From NCBI GenBank assembly GCA_028712095.1, contig JAQTQU010000007.1, positions 1 to 39,525 on the forward strand: a DNA stretch of 39,525 bases, given 5' to 3'. This stretch comes from Candidatus Peribacteraceae bacterium. GTDB taxonomy: Bacteria > Patescibacteriota > Gracilibacteria > Peribacterales > Peribacteraceae. A program made the position numbers and the translations under genes. The notes beneath the pieces were generated by a model. It worked only from the letters and a program-made list of their open reading frames with translations. It made no database searches and had not been told where the DNA came from. Below are positions 1 through 7,721 of the stretch, piece after piece (the first letter of the stretch is position 1; every line of letters begins with the position of its first letter).

Positions 1-316
1 GGAGCGTTGAGTCGGGATCGTGGAAATCGCGGGGAGACAATCCGAACATGTGCATGCGCAGAAATATCTGTTCTTTGGTGAGCCTGAGCTGCTGCGCCAC
101 TCCGCCCTCTCCGTCAATGATTCCCTGCGGAGATTGCCGATAGGCGATCAGCAGGTCGCGTATGGTTACCAAGGCCATGACGATATGCACGATGACCTCC
201 TGACTTTCGGCATCATCATGTTCCAGCGTGCCTTCCTGCAGCTGTTCCAGATTGTACAAGAGACAGTGAGCCCAAGAAGCGTCTTCGGCGGAGAGGTCAT
301 CAAGTTCCATGCTCAT
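1..316 (-). CDS. Hypothetical protein, C-terminus beyond window edge
   Basis: The minus strand is open from an ATG at 316 to the window edge, giving at least 105 codons (MSMELDDLSAEDASWAHCLL...). The start codon overlaps the serS stop as ATGA, so it is the next gene in the serS operon and probably translationally coupled. An internal ATG two codons later is an alternative start. The visible part is acidic and helical (LLYNLEQLQEG, VIVHIVMALVTIRDLLIAYR), with no signal peptide or membrane segment. I do not recognise the family. A competing open frame on the plus strand (20-388) runs into serS and has no promoter or start signal, so it is judged a shadow. Confidence 0.6.
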   Translation of the reverse strand, partial: MSMELDDLSAEDASWAHCLLYNLEQLQEGTLEHDDAESQEVIVHIVMALVTIRDLLIAYRQSPQGIIDGEGGVAQQLRLTKEQIFLRMHMFGLSPRDFHDPDSTL

Positions 317-1614
317 CGAATGATATCTTGGCCTCCCATATACGGCCGCAGCGCCTCCGGAATCGTAATGCTCCCATCTTCGTTCTGATTCATTTCAAGC
401 AGCGGGATTAAGATCCGCGGGCTTGCGATGCAGGTGTTATTCAGCGTGTGGACGAAAAGCTTCTTGCCTTCACTCGTCTCATACTTGATGTTCAGTCGTC
501 GCGCCTGAAAGTCGCCCAAATACGAACATGAGTGCGTCTCACCGTAGCTCTCGCGGCTCGGCATCCACGTCTCGATATCCTGCATGGTGACCTTGCCCTT
601 GCCCATGTCGCCCGTGCAGATATCCAGCACGCGGTAGGGCAGGTTCAGAAGTTGCAGCACCTCTTCCGCGTTCGTGCGGATCTCTTCAAAGAGGTCGAGC
701 GCGATATCCGCGTTCGCGGGGCACAGCACCACCTGCTCCACTTTGTCGAACTGGTGGATGCGGTACAGGCCCTTCGTATCTTTGCCGTACGTGCCGGATT
801 CCCTCCTGAAGCAGGGCGAGAATCCCGCGTAGCGCTTGGGCAGGTCATTCTCCTTCAAGACTTCGTCCTTGTGATAGCTGCAGACCGAGACTTCCGAAGT
901 GCCGATCATGTAGAGGTCATCCGGTGTGATCTTCTCGCCCCGTTTCTCCTGTGCGCCTACGGCGTAGGTCTGCTCCTCGGCCCCGGGGAAGAACCCCGTG
1001 CCCATGAGGCACTCCCAGCCCGCCATATACGGCGGCGTGAAATGTACCCAGCCTTTTTTGCCCAGATGGTCCAATGCGAGCTGCAGGACCGCGCGGTGCA
1101 GCCGCGCCCCGTCGCCTTTGAGGAAATAGCTGCGCGCGCCGGCTAATTTCACTCCGCGTGGGATGTCGATGATATCCAGTGCCTCGCCGAGCGTCACATG
1201 GTCTTTCGGCTCCTTCACTTTCAATAGTTTTTTCGGATCACCCCACTTTTTCACTTCCACGTTTCCTTTCTCGTCCCTGCCCACCGGCACGCGCGGGTGC
1301 GGAAGTGACGGCAGCATCAGCTGCAGAGTCATCCACGTCTCTTCGGTCTGCTGCAGCTCGTTTAAGCGGTGCTTCAGTTCCTCTGACAGCTCCTTCATCT
1401 CTTTCAGCGCTTCTTCCTTCTCCTTTCCCTTGAGTCCCGGAATACGCTTGCTGGCGGAGTTCTGGCGCGCGCGCATCTCGTCGGTCATCTTCTGCAGTTC
1501 CCGGCGGTACTCGTCGGTCTTGAGGAACGCCTTGATATCCACCTTGATGTTCTTGTTGTCGGCGGCTTCCTGATAGACGTCTGGGCGGGCACGAAGGTCT
1601 TGGAGATCAATCAT
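313..1614 (-). CDS. serS: Seryl-tRNA synthetase
   Basis: Charges tRNA-Ser with serine in the cytoplasm (class II aminoacyl-tRNA synthetase). The 433-residue length is normal for the bacterial enzyme. The N-terminal ~110 residues are the charged two-helix coiled-coil arm that grips the long variable arm of tRNA-Ser (KMTDEMRARQNSASKRIPGL...). Motif 2 is FRRESGTYGKDTKG, with the ATP-binding arginine near residues 270-271. Motif 3 ends in ASPRILIPLLE with its invariant Arg at about residue 400. The C-terminus LRPYMGG is typical. A TACACT -10 box lies 6 bp before the ATG, suggesting a leaderless start. The stop overlaps the next gene (ATGA), and a small ORF ends 24 bp upstream. Confidence 0.96.
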   Translation of the reverse strand: MIDLQDLRARPDVYQEAADNKNIKVDIKAFLKTDEYRRELQKMTDEMRARQNSASKRIPGLKGKEKEEALKEMKELSEELKHRLNELQQTEETWMTLQLMLPSLPHPRVPVGRDEKGNVEVKKWGDPKKLLKVKEPKDHVTLGEALDIIDIPRGVKLAGARSYFLKGDGARLHRAVLQLALDHLGKKGWVHFTPPYMAGWECLMGTGFFPGAEEQTYAVGAQEKRGEKITPDDLYMIGTSEVSVCSYHKDEVLKENDLPKRYAGFSPCFRRESGTYGKDTKGLYRIHQFDKVEQVVLCPANADIALDLFEEIRTNAEEVLQLLNLPYRVLDICTGDMGKGKVTMQDIETWMPSRESYGETHSCSYLGDFQARRLNIKYETSEGKKLFVHTLNNTCIASPRILIPLLEMNQNEDGSITIPEALRPYMGGQDIIR

Positions 1615-1638
1615 GGAAGAAGTGTAGCGGAAACGCAG

Positions 1639-1926
1639 TCATCCGGTAACGGCGCTCGCGTAGGCGGAACGCAGCGATTTTACGGATTGGCGGACGATCT
1701 TAAGGACGTCATCTTCTTCGGGATCCTCGATGCGCCGGAGCATCTCTGCCATGGCCGGATGACTGAAGTCGCACCTGCCTTCGATGATTGCGATATCCAC
1801 GAATTGCCTGCCGCGCTTGCGCGCAGTGAACACCTGTTGGTTGTGCTCCGGGTTGTTGGAGGATGGGATTGCAAATTCCCCGGTCCTCCTGAAGTCATTG
1901 TCGATGGTGACGCGCAATATGCCCAT
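1639..1926 (-). CDS. Small hypothetical protein upstream of serS
   Basis: A 95-aa frame lying 24 bp upstream of serS on the same strand. The product (MGILRVTIDNDF... EHNQQVFTARKRGRQFVDIAI...) is soluble and mixed alpha/beta at the start, with a helical C-terminal half. The segment HPAMAEMLRRIEDPEEDD resembles SPGLTEMLERMDAPGADA in the divergent neighbour at 2037, so the two may be distant paralogues (inference). No family is recognised. Other frames overlap this region on both strands; this one is preferred for its composition and operon position. The exact start is uncertain because the frame stays open upstream. Confidence 0.5.
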   Translation of the reverse strand: MGILRVTIDNDFRRTGEFAIPSSNNPEHNQQVFTARKRGRQFVDIAIIEGRCDFSHPAMAEMLRRIEDPEEDDVLKIVRQSVKSLRSAYASAVTG

Positions 1927-2002
1927 GTGGAGGGTGAATCTACGCCGCAGTGTTTTGCTGTCAATGAATGATTTCCTGCTGTTTCTTCTGCTGTTTTGGA
2001 TT

Positions 2003-2030
2003 TTGACAGAAAATTGATATATGTTATCAT
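2003..2030 (+). promoter_or_regulatory. Sigma70-type promoter with leaderless geometry
   Basis: TTGACA at 2003-2008 and TATCAT at 2025-2030 are separated by 16 bp. The ATG of the next gene is at 2037, only 6 bp after the -10 box, so the predicted transcription start falls on or beside the start codon. No Shine-Dalgarno sequence could fit. Confidence 0.65.
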
Positions 2031-2036
2031 GACGTT

Positions 2037-2357
2037 ATGAATTCACCGATTGAAGGAAATCGTCAGGAACTGCAGGCGACGAAGCGCCAATTGGAGCTGA
2101 GATCTTCTGCGCTCGTCCTCCGCTCCGCTCTCGCGCGCCAAAATCTGCACAGCTACCTTGCCATGGCGGAGAGCGACGTACCCGATCCAAATGCCCTCTC
2201 TCCAGGACTGACGGAAATGCTGGAACGTATGGATGCCCCCGGAGCAGATGCAGAACAGATTCAGGCTGGCATTATCGGGCTCATCCAGGCGGCACTGACA
2301 ACGCTGGATGCCCGTGAGCAGCGGCAAATAAAACCCGAATCTGCGGAGGAGGCATAG
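2037..2357 (+). CDS. Small hypothetical helical protein
   Basis: A 106-aa product that is Glu/Gln/Ala-rich and probably all-helical (QELQATKRQLELRSSALVLR..., TEMLERMDAPGADAEQIQ). It has no signal peptide, membrane segment or recognised domain. A strong promoter sits directly before the ATG. The stop at 2357 lies 34 bp before uvrB, but uvrB has its own -10 box, so the two may be only partly co-transcribed. The central motif resembles one in the divergently transcribed ORF at 1639-1926. Function unknown. Confidence 0.6.
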   Translation: MNSPIEGNRQELQATKRQLELRSSALVLRSALARQNLHSYLAMAESDVPDPNALSPGLTEMLERMDAPGADAEQIQAGIIGLIQAALTTLDAREQRQIKPESAEEA

Positions 2358-2391
2358 AAGCGTCTGCGGCTCCTTGGTACAATGCAGGGAC

Positions 2392-4371
2392 ATGCCGGAG
2401 AGCAAGCCCTTCCGCCTCGTGGCTCCCTTCAAGCCCACCGGTGATCAACCGAAGGCTATCGCGAAACTGATTGAGAACCTCAAGAAGGGCGAGCGGCACT
2501 CGACCCTGCTCGGCGCCACCGGTACCGGCAAGACGTTCACGATGGCGAATGTGATCACCGAGCTGCAGCGTCCCACGCTGGTCCTCGCGCACAATAAGAC
2601 CCTTGCCGCGCAGCTCTGCAGCGAGTTCCGCGAGTTCTTCCCCGATAATGCGGTCAGCTACTTCGTCTCGTACTACGACTACTACCAGCCGGAGGCGTAC
2701 CTGCCGGCGACCGATACCTACATCGAGAAGGACGCCAGCATCAACGAAGAGATCGAAAAGTTCCGCCATGCGGCGACGATGAACCTGCTCACGCGCAAAG
2801 ATGTGCTCATCGTCGCGTCGGTCTCGTGCATCTACGGACTTGGCAACGTGAAGGATTACGAGGCGCTGGCGATCCATCTGGATAAGGGCCAGCCCATCCA
2901 GCGGGATACTCTCCTCCGCCGTCTCACGGACATCCAGTACCGCAGGAGCGGCATCGAGTTCAAGCAGGGCATGTACCACGTGCTCGGCGACACGGTCGAA
3001 ATCTTCCCGCCCGGCGGAGACACGGCGATCCGGCTGGAGCTCCCGTTCGACGAGATCGACTCGATCGAAGAGGTCGACAGCTTCACGGGCGAACTCGTAA
3101 AAAAACTCGACGAGGTGACGTTCTTCCCCGCCGCGCACAACGTGACGACCAAGGAGAAAATCGACCGCGCCACGGAGGCGATTCTCAAGGACATGAAAAT
3201 CCAGGAGAAGAAATTCCTCGAGGTCAAGGAGTACGCCAAGGCCGAGCGCATCCGCACGCGGACCGAGTACGACGTCGAGATGCTGAAAGAGACGGGATAC
3301 TGCACCGGCGTCGAAAACTACGTCCGTTATCTGGAAGAGAAAACTCCCGGCACGCCGCCGTCGACCCTGCTCGATTACTTCCCCAAGGATTTTCTGCTGA
3401 TCGTGGACGAATCGCACATCACGATCCCGCAGATCGGCGGGATGCATGAGGGCAACTTCAGCCGCAAGCAGACGCTGGTGGATTTCGGCTTCCGGCTCTT
3501 AAGCGCGCACGACAACCGTCCGCTCAAGTTCGACGAGTTCGAGGCGCACATCTCTCAAGCCATCTACGTGTCGGCCACGCCCGGCAAGTACGAGTTCAAG
3601 TTTACTCCCAAGCAGGGGCTGGTCGAGCAGATCATCCGTCCGACGGGCTTGCTCGATCCGCCGGTGACGGTCAAACCCTCGAAGCACCAGATCGATGACG
3701 TGATGACCGAGATCCAACAGACCCTCAAGCGCAAAGAGCGCGTGCTCCTCACGACCCTCACGAAGAAGATGGCCGAAGATCTCACGCAGTTTTTGCAGGA
3801 TGCAGACCTCAAAGTGCGCTATCTGCACAGCGACATTGAAACCATGGAGCGCATTGAGATTCTGCGGCAGCTCCGTACGGGCGAGATCGACGTGCTCGTC
3901 GGCATCAATCTGCTTCGTGAAGGGCTGGATCTGCCCGAGGTGAGCTTCATCGGCATCCTCGACGCCGACAAGCAGGGGTTCCTGCGGTCGCGCGATGCAC
4001 TGATCCAGACCATCGGTCGCTGTGCGCGCAACGTCAACGGCCACGTGACGCTGTACGGAGACAGGATGACGGATGCCATGCAGCAGGCCATCGACGAGAC
4101 CAACCGCCGTCGCACGATTCAGGAGGCGTACAACGTGAAGCACGGCATTACCCCGAAGACCATCGAGAAGGCGGTGAAGGATATCGCCGAAGCGCATTCC
4201 AAGGCCGCGCTGAAGCATCCTCACCGCGATCCGGCCAGGATTCCCAAAGACGAGAAGAAGCGCTTCCTCGAAGAGCTTACCGCGCAGATGGAGATTGCCT
4301 CGGCGAACTTAGAATTTGAAAAAGCCGCCGATCTTCGCGACGAGATTGATCTGCTCAAAAAGGAGCCATAA
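2392..4371 (+). CDS. uvrB: UvrABC system protein B (excinuclease subunit)
   Basis: The damage-verifying helicase-like subunit of nucleotide excision repair; it loads with UvrA and recruits UvrC. From ATG 2392 the protein has 659 residues, the usual length. Visible features are Walker A GATGTGKT (41-48), the beta-hairpin region YYDYYQPEAYLP that inserts between DNA strands, a DESH Walker B, the motif VI region QTIGRCARN (most family members have Ala where this has Cys), and a C-terminal UVR domain (ANLEFEKAADLRDEID) for UvrC contact. The frame extends to a TTG at 2374, but 2392 is chosen because a TACAAT -10 box at 2378-2383 lies inside that extension, 8 bp before the ATG. uvrA and uvrC are not in the window. 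Confidence 0.96.
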   Translation: MPESKPFRLVAPFKPTGDQPKAIAKLIENLKKGERHSTLLGATGTGKTFTMANVITELQRPTLVLAHNKTLAAQLCSEFREFFPDNAVSYFVSYYDYYQPEAYLPATDTYIEKDASINEEIEKFRHAATMNLLTRKDVLIVASVSCIYGLGNVKDYEALAIHLDKGQPIQRDTLLRRLTDIQYRRSGIEFKQGMYHVLGDTVEIFPPGGDTAIRLELPFDEIDSIEEVDSFTGELVKKLDEVTFFPAAHNVTTKEKIDRATEAILKDMKIQEKKFLEVKEYAKAERIRTRTEYDVEMLKETGYCTGVENYVRYLEEKTPGTPPSTLLDYFPKDFLLIVDESHITIPQIGGMHEGNFSRKQTLVDFGFRLLSAHDNRPLKFDEFEAHISQAIYVSATPGKYEFKFTPKQGLVEQIIRPTGLLDPPVTVKPSKHQIDDVMTEIQQTLKRKERVLLTTLTKKMAEDLTQFLQDADLKVRYLHSDIETMERIEILRQLRTGEIDVLVGINLLREGLDLPEVSFIGILDADKQGFLRSRDALIQTIGRCARNVNGHVTLYGDRMTDAMQQAIDETNRRRTIQEAYNVKHGITPKTIEKAVKDIAEAHSKAALKHPHRDPARIPKDEKKRFLEELTAQMEIASANLEFEKAADLRDEIDLLKKEP

Positions 4372-4429
4372 TCCGCCTCTGTTGCCGTTTTCTATGGGTG
4401 GGTCCTCTGGGAAATTATGCAAAGGATTA

Positions 4430-4457
4430 TTGACATTTCTGACGAATCAGACATAAT
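4430..4457 (+). promoter_or_regulatory. Sigma70-type promoter with leaderless geometry
   Basis: TTGACA at 4430-4435, a 16-bp spacer, and CATAAT at 4452-4457. The ATG of the secreted-protein gene at 4466 is 8 bp downstream of the -10 box, at the expected transcription start. Confidence 0.6.
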
Positions 4458-4465
4458 CCCCCGCT

Positions 4466-4879
4466 ATGGCACTCCTCCCCCGCCACCGTCGTTCTCGAAC
4501 GATGTGGCCCCGAACACGCTTCGCTGTCATGGCATCGGCCATCCTCGCTGCCTCCGTGCTCTCCGCAACGCCGGCGATGGCCACCTCGCCGAATTACCGC
4601 TATGACTGGGATATTGACTGGCTGCAGAAGACGAATGGAGGATTTTCGAGCGGGTACTTCTACGATCCCACGACGTTCTACTACACGCTGCCCTCGCGGG
4701 CGAAGAGCTTTGCGCTGCACTCCTATTTCCGTCAGAACTACTACAAGACCTACCATGCATTCCCCGCACCGGTTGATTATGAGGAGGAGCTGACGCCGGC
4801 TGAACTCGTGCAGTGCGGTAACTACACCTTCTCGCGTTACGATCGCGTGCCGCCGTTCGGGTACGAATGCACGAGGTAG
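4466..4879 (+). CDS. Small secreted protein, function unknown
   Basis: A 137-aa product with a long basic N-region (LLPRHRRSRTMWPRTR), a hydrophobic core (AVMASAILAASVLS) and a likely signal-peptidase site after TPAMA near residue 39. The mature part is rich in Tyr, Phe and Trp (YRYDWDIDWLQ, YFYDPTTFYYTL) and carries two Cys near the C-terminus (QCGNY, YECTR) that could form a disulfide outside the cell. The internal ATG at codon 13 is an alternative start. The stop codon TAG is also the first bases of a GGGATT-type repeat, so the gene end abuts a repeat arm. No family is recognised. Confidence 0.65.
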   Translation: MALLPRHRRSRTMWPRTRFAVMASAILAASVLSATPAMATSPNYRYDWDIDWLQKTNGGFSSGYFYDPTTFYYTLPSRAKSFALHSYFRQNYYKTYHAFPAPVDYEEELTPAELVQCGNYTFSRYDRVPPFGYECTR

Positions 4880-4910
4880 GGATTAGGGATTGGTATATTG
4901 GGGATTAGGA
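4878..4910 (+). repeat. GGGATT-unit repeat, left arm (copy A)
   Basis: A 33-bp G-rich tract built of AGGGATT / GGGGATT heptamers plus one 8-nt GGTATATT unit. It is the inverted partner of the arm at 5300-5332; together they bracket the four-helix-bundle gene. Related arms occur at 14755, 18195 and 18276. Confidence 0.8.
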
Positions 4911-4930
4911 CTGTAAACAACACGACATCT

Positions 4931-5305
4931 ATGGGTTCCTTCTTGGATTTAGAGGCGACGAAACAAGCTCTGAATCTTGTTGCAGAGGTCTATCTGCTTT
5001 GTAAGAAATTACCAAAAGAGGAAATATACGGATTAGCTTCCCAACTTAAGCGCTCGTCTTCCAGTGTTGTGGCAAATATTGCGGAAGGCTTTGGAAGGTA
5101 CACGTATGCAGACAAGGCGAACCGCTACACGATTGCGCGTGGAGAGTGCACCGAAGTTGTTGCCTATCTTCATGTCGCGGTTCGTGTGGAATTGCTGTCT
5201 CTTCAAGAGATTCAGCACAGCTTGGAAATTGCCGATCAAACCGGGAAACTCATTTCCGGACTCATATCCTTTTGCAAAGAAAAAAGTTACGTGTCTCATT
5301 CCTAA
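4931..5305 (+). CDS. Four-helix bundle protein (S23/IVP family, TIGR02436-like)
   Basis: About 124 residues from ATG 4931; the frame stays open upstream to about 4898 through the repeat arm. Conserved family features are visible: LKRSSSSVVANIAEGFGRYT, the RG.CTEV helix and a final helix with IADQTGKLISGLI. The family was first known as the ORF inside 23S rRNA intervening sequences; the Avd accessory protein of diversity-generating retroelements has the same fold, a basic pentameric barrel that binds nucleic acid. There is no rRNA or reverse transcriptase here. The gene is alone between inverted repeats that also supply its stop codon (TAA, inside CCTAATAC). Lower GC than galU and uvrB also suggests an acquired cassette. 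Fold assignment is confident; function is not known. Confidence 0.88.
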   Translation: MGSFLDLEATKQALNLVAEVYLLCKKLPKEEIYGLASQLKRSSSSVVANIAEGFGRYTYADKANRYTIARGECTEVVAYLHVAVRVELLSLQEIQHSLEIADQTGKLISGLISFCKEKSYVSHS

Positions 5306-5332
5306 TACACTAATCCCCAATCCCTAATCCCT
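5300..5332 (-). repeat. GGGATT-unit repeat, right arm (copy B)
   Basis: The C-rich arm on the plus strand. Its reverse complement begins with the same 16 bases as copy A (AGGGATTAGGGATTGG) and carries an 8-nt AGTGTATT unit. It fills the space between the convergent four-helix gene and galU; the galU stop is 2 bp beyond it. Confidence 0.8.
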
Positions 5333-5334
5333 CG

Positions 5335-6165
5335 CTACGAAACCATCCCCAACATCTTCACCGCCTCCGCATATCCTTCGGGCGTGCCGGTATCGATGCG
5401 TGAGCCGTTGCACTCCAGCGCGTAGATCGGCAGGGTGTTGAGTGCTGCGATGAGAGCGTCGATCAGACGGATCTCGCCGTCTTTGCCGACCGCCACCTTG
5501 GGCAGCGATTCGATCACGGAGCGCGGGATCAGGTAGCGCCCCACGATGCCCAGCGTGGAGGGAGCCTTCACGGGGTCCGGTTTCTCGACGAGGCCTTTCA
5601 CTTTCCGCAGGCGCGGGTGGCCGGGGACTTCCTTTGCAATTTCGATGACGCCGTAGCGGCTTGTCTTCTCACGCGGGATATTCTCGACGGCGATCAGTGC
5701 GAATTCCTTCTCGGGGATGAACGCGCTCGCTTCGATCAACTGCACGATGCCGGGCTTGTCGCCGACAAACAGATCATCGCCAAACAGCACGGCGACCATG
5801 TCGCTCTTCACGCACTGCTTTGCCTGCAAAATCGCATGCCCGTCTCCCAGCATCTGTTCCTGATACGCTGTCTCGAAGTGCGCTTTGGCGTAGGGCTTGA
5901 GGGGGTCAAGCAATTGTTCCTTCCCACGCCGTTTGAGCTCCTTCCGCAGCGCGGGATCCTCCTCAAAGTACCGTCCGATGGATTCCTTTCCGTGACTGAT
6001 CACGAAACAGATATCCGTAATACCGGCCTCCAGACACTCGTCCACGATGTACGCGATGATCGGGCGGTTGCCGAGCGGCAGCAGCTCCTTGGGCACGGCC
6101 TTCGTCCACGGGAGGAAGCGTGTGCCCAGTCCCGCGACGGGGAGGATGGCTTGGGTGACGGTCAT
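5335..6165 (-). CDS. galU: UTP--glucose-1-phosphate uridylyltransferase
   Basis: Makes UDP-glucose from UTP and glucose-1-phosphate, the sugar donor for surface glycans. The 276 residues fit the bacterial GalU family. The nucleotide-binding signature GLGTRFLPWTKAVPKELLPL is at the N-terminus. Other family segments are DECLEAGITDICFVIS, the FGDD metal-binding segment, RYGVIE, GLVEKPDP and GRYLIP. A TACACT -10 box lies 8 bp before the ATG, with TTTGTC as a possible -35 at 16 bp, so it is probably leaderless. It is convergent with the four-helix cassette. The partial glycosyltransferase at the right edge of the window could use such nucleotide sugars (inference). Confidence 0.95.
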   Translation of the reverse strand: MTVTQAILPVAGLGTRFLPWTKAVPKELLPLGNRPIIAYIVDECLEAGITDICFVISHGKESIGRYFEEDPALRKELKRRGKEQLLDPLKPYAKAHFETAYQEQMLGDGHAILQAKQCVKSDMVAVLFGDDLFVGDKPGIVQLIEASAFIPEKEFALIAVENIPREKTSRYGVIEIAKEVPGHPRLRKVKGLVEKPDPVKAPSTLGIVGRYLIPRSVIESLPKVAVGKDGEIRLIDALIAALNTLPIYALECNGSRIDTGTPEGYAEAVKMLGMVS

Positions 6166-6269
6166 GGAGAGAAAGTGTAGCGGAACCGTGAGATTGACAA
6201 ATATTCATAGTAATATAATAATGCTTTTCTGCTCTTTTTGCTTACTCTCAAACCTGATGGAGGTGCCAG

Positions 6270-6458
6270 ATGCCGGAACCCCGAGACCCCGAGCTCGAAC
6301 GGTTATTGGGTCAGTATGCCCGTATCCTCAGAGCCAACACTGCTGACTCGTCCGAAGCACGTCACTTCGTGGATCAGCACCGTGAAAACGGAGAGTTCGT
6401 AGAGTTGGCGGCGATAGCCAGGACCCTGAAGAAGGCCTGGGCCATCGGTCCGCAGTGA
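6270..6458 (+). CDS. Very small hypothetical protein
   Basis: A 62-aa frame (MPEPRDPELERLLGQYARIL...) that is charged and predicted helical. Support comes from its surroundings: a TTGACA box at 6194 with an AT-rich -10 (TATAAT/TAATAA at 6214-6221), one of the few clear Shine-Dalgarno sequences in the window (GGAGG at 6259-6263, 6 bp from the ATG), and a strong terminator 15 bp after the stop. Unlike its neighbours it therefore has a real 5' leader of about 40 nt. No family is recognised. Confidence 0.6.
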   Translation: MPEPRDPELERLLGQYARILRANTADSSEARHFVDQHRENGEFVELAAIARTLKKAWAIGPQ

Positions 6459-6473
6459 GTGTCAGAGCAGTGA

Positions 6474-6513
6474 GGGCGGTCTCGACTCTTCGGAGTCCGG
6501 ACCGCCCGTTTCT
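6474..6513 (+). terminator. Rho-independent terminator with UUCG loop
   Basis: GGGCGGTC (6474-6481) pairs with GACCGCCC (6500-6507), and GACTC pairs with GAGTC around a TTCG tetraloop (6489-6492). GTTTCTATTGTT follows. It closes the small ORF at 6270-6458 and faces the end of the minus-strand TSP3 gene. Confidence 0.8.
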
Positions 6514-6540
6514 ATTGTTGACGATCAGGGAGTGTGACGG

Positions 6541-7695
6541 TCATGGCTGCGGGGGAGGACTGCGGCGCAGCGTGAGCGCGACCAGGACGACGAGCACCGC
6601 GGCCGCGCCGCCCATGCCCACCCACGGCAGCCACGGCAGGCGTTCGGTAACGCGGCTTTCCTGTGTGTCGCAGACATCGCCGATATGATCACCATCCGTA
6701 TCTTTCTGATTCCGGTTGGGCAGATTGGGACAGTTATCTTTGCTGTTGATGATGCCGTCCTGATCGAAATCGTCGCAGATATCCCCACGGCCGTTGCTGT
6801 TCAGATCTTGTTGGTCCGGATTGGCGATCGAGACGCAGTTATCCTGCACATCAGGAACCCCGTCACCATCAGTATCGGCAATACGGTAGGTGGGATTGGG
6901 CTGCGGAAGACTGCCACCGATCGGCAGCACATCTTTCGCCGACGCCAGATCTCCCGATTCACCGACCTTGGCGGATACTCTGCGGTCAGGATTGAAGTAG
7001 ATGCGGTACGTCTGGTCTGGCTGAGCGAGAAAGCGGAGCGAACGGATGAATGGCGTGGCATTTTCCCGGTTGAACCGAAGCTCGGTGATGCGCAGCGGCT
7101 GACCATAGGTGAGTGTCATGGTCCATGTCTGCGCAGTTGTGCGGGGAAAGGAAATAATTGATCTCTGCAGTTTGCTCGAGGCGAGAACGATTCTTTCCTC
7201 CCCATTCACCACGGCACGGATTTCCGCCGTAAGCGGGAGAGCAACATGGTCATCGACGAGCAGCGTGATGGACGAGGCGGTCACCGGGGAGGCACTGGTC
7301 AAGGTCAGCGTCAGACGGCCTTGTGCATCTTCGGGAAGCCGAAACTCCGCAGAAGTACGCTCGTCTGAATCCAGCATGTTCGGCAGCGTTCCTTCCAGAA
7401 GAGTCGTATCCGATGAGAGTGTGATGAGGGGGGGCGCAACATCCTGACGGAAGAATGACGGCTCAAAGGCGCCGGTGGTTTGGTTCCAGACCGCGAAATC
7501 CGTGCGCTCAATGGATTCAGTATTGAACGGGACCTCGATCACGGTGGGCACGCGGATCGACAGGGAACCGACCTCTTTGTACTCGCGGTAGGCACTGATG
7601 ACCTGTTCCGGCGTGGGGAGGGCATTTTGTGCCTGTCCCTGTACTGTCATAGCAAGCAGACAGAAGGCGAAGGCGGAGCAAACAATGTACTTCAT
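6541..7695 (-). CDS. Secreted, membrane-anchored thrombospondin type 3 repeat protein
   Basis: From ATG 7695 the product is 384 aa; the frame stays open upstream but only as a shadow of the preceding gene. It has a signal peptide ([20 protein letters not shown]) and a beta-rich middle region of about 240 residues without a recognised fold. Three TSP3-like calcium-binding repeats follow at roughly 270-340 ([40 protein letters not shown]). A hydrophobic stretch ([18 protein letters not shown]) and the short basic tail RRSPPPQP end the protein. This layout suggests an extracellular protein tethered by its C-terminus. It lies 26 bp downstream of the DUF2339 gene on the same strand and is probably co-transcribed. 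Confidence 0.85.
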   Translation of the reverse strand: MKYIVCSAFAFCLLAMTVQGQAQNALPTPEQVISAYREYKEVGSLSIRVPTVIEVPFNTESIERTDFAVWNQTTGAFEPSFFRQDVAPPLITLSSDTTLLEGTLPNMLDSDERTSAEFRLPEDAQGRLTLTLTSASPVTASSITLLVDDHVALPLTAEIRAVVNGEERIVLASSKLQRSIISFPRTTAQTWTMTLTYGQPLRITELRFNRENATPFIRSLRFLAQPDQTYRIYFNPDRRVSAKVGESGDLASAKDVLPIGGSLPQPNPTYRIADTDGDGVPDVQDNCVSIANPDQQDLNSNGRGDICDDFDQDGIINSKDNCPNLPNRNQKDTDGDHIGDVCDTQESRVTERLPWLPWVGMGGAAAVLVVLVALTLRRSPPPQP

Positions 7696-7721
7696 TGTGA
7701 AAAAAGGAATGGAAGGAGACT

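Noticed and set aside
2281-3447. A 388-codon minus-strand open frame
   Set aside because: Antisense to uvrB; composition (Arg/Asp/Val-rich) is that of a shadow.
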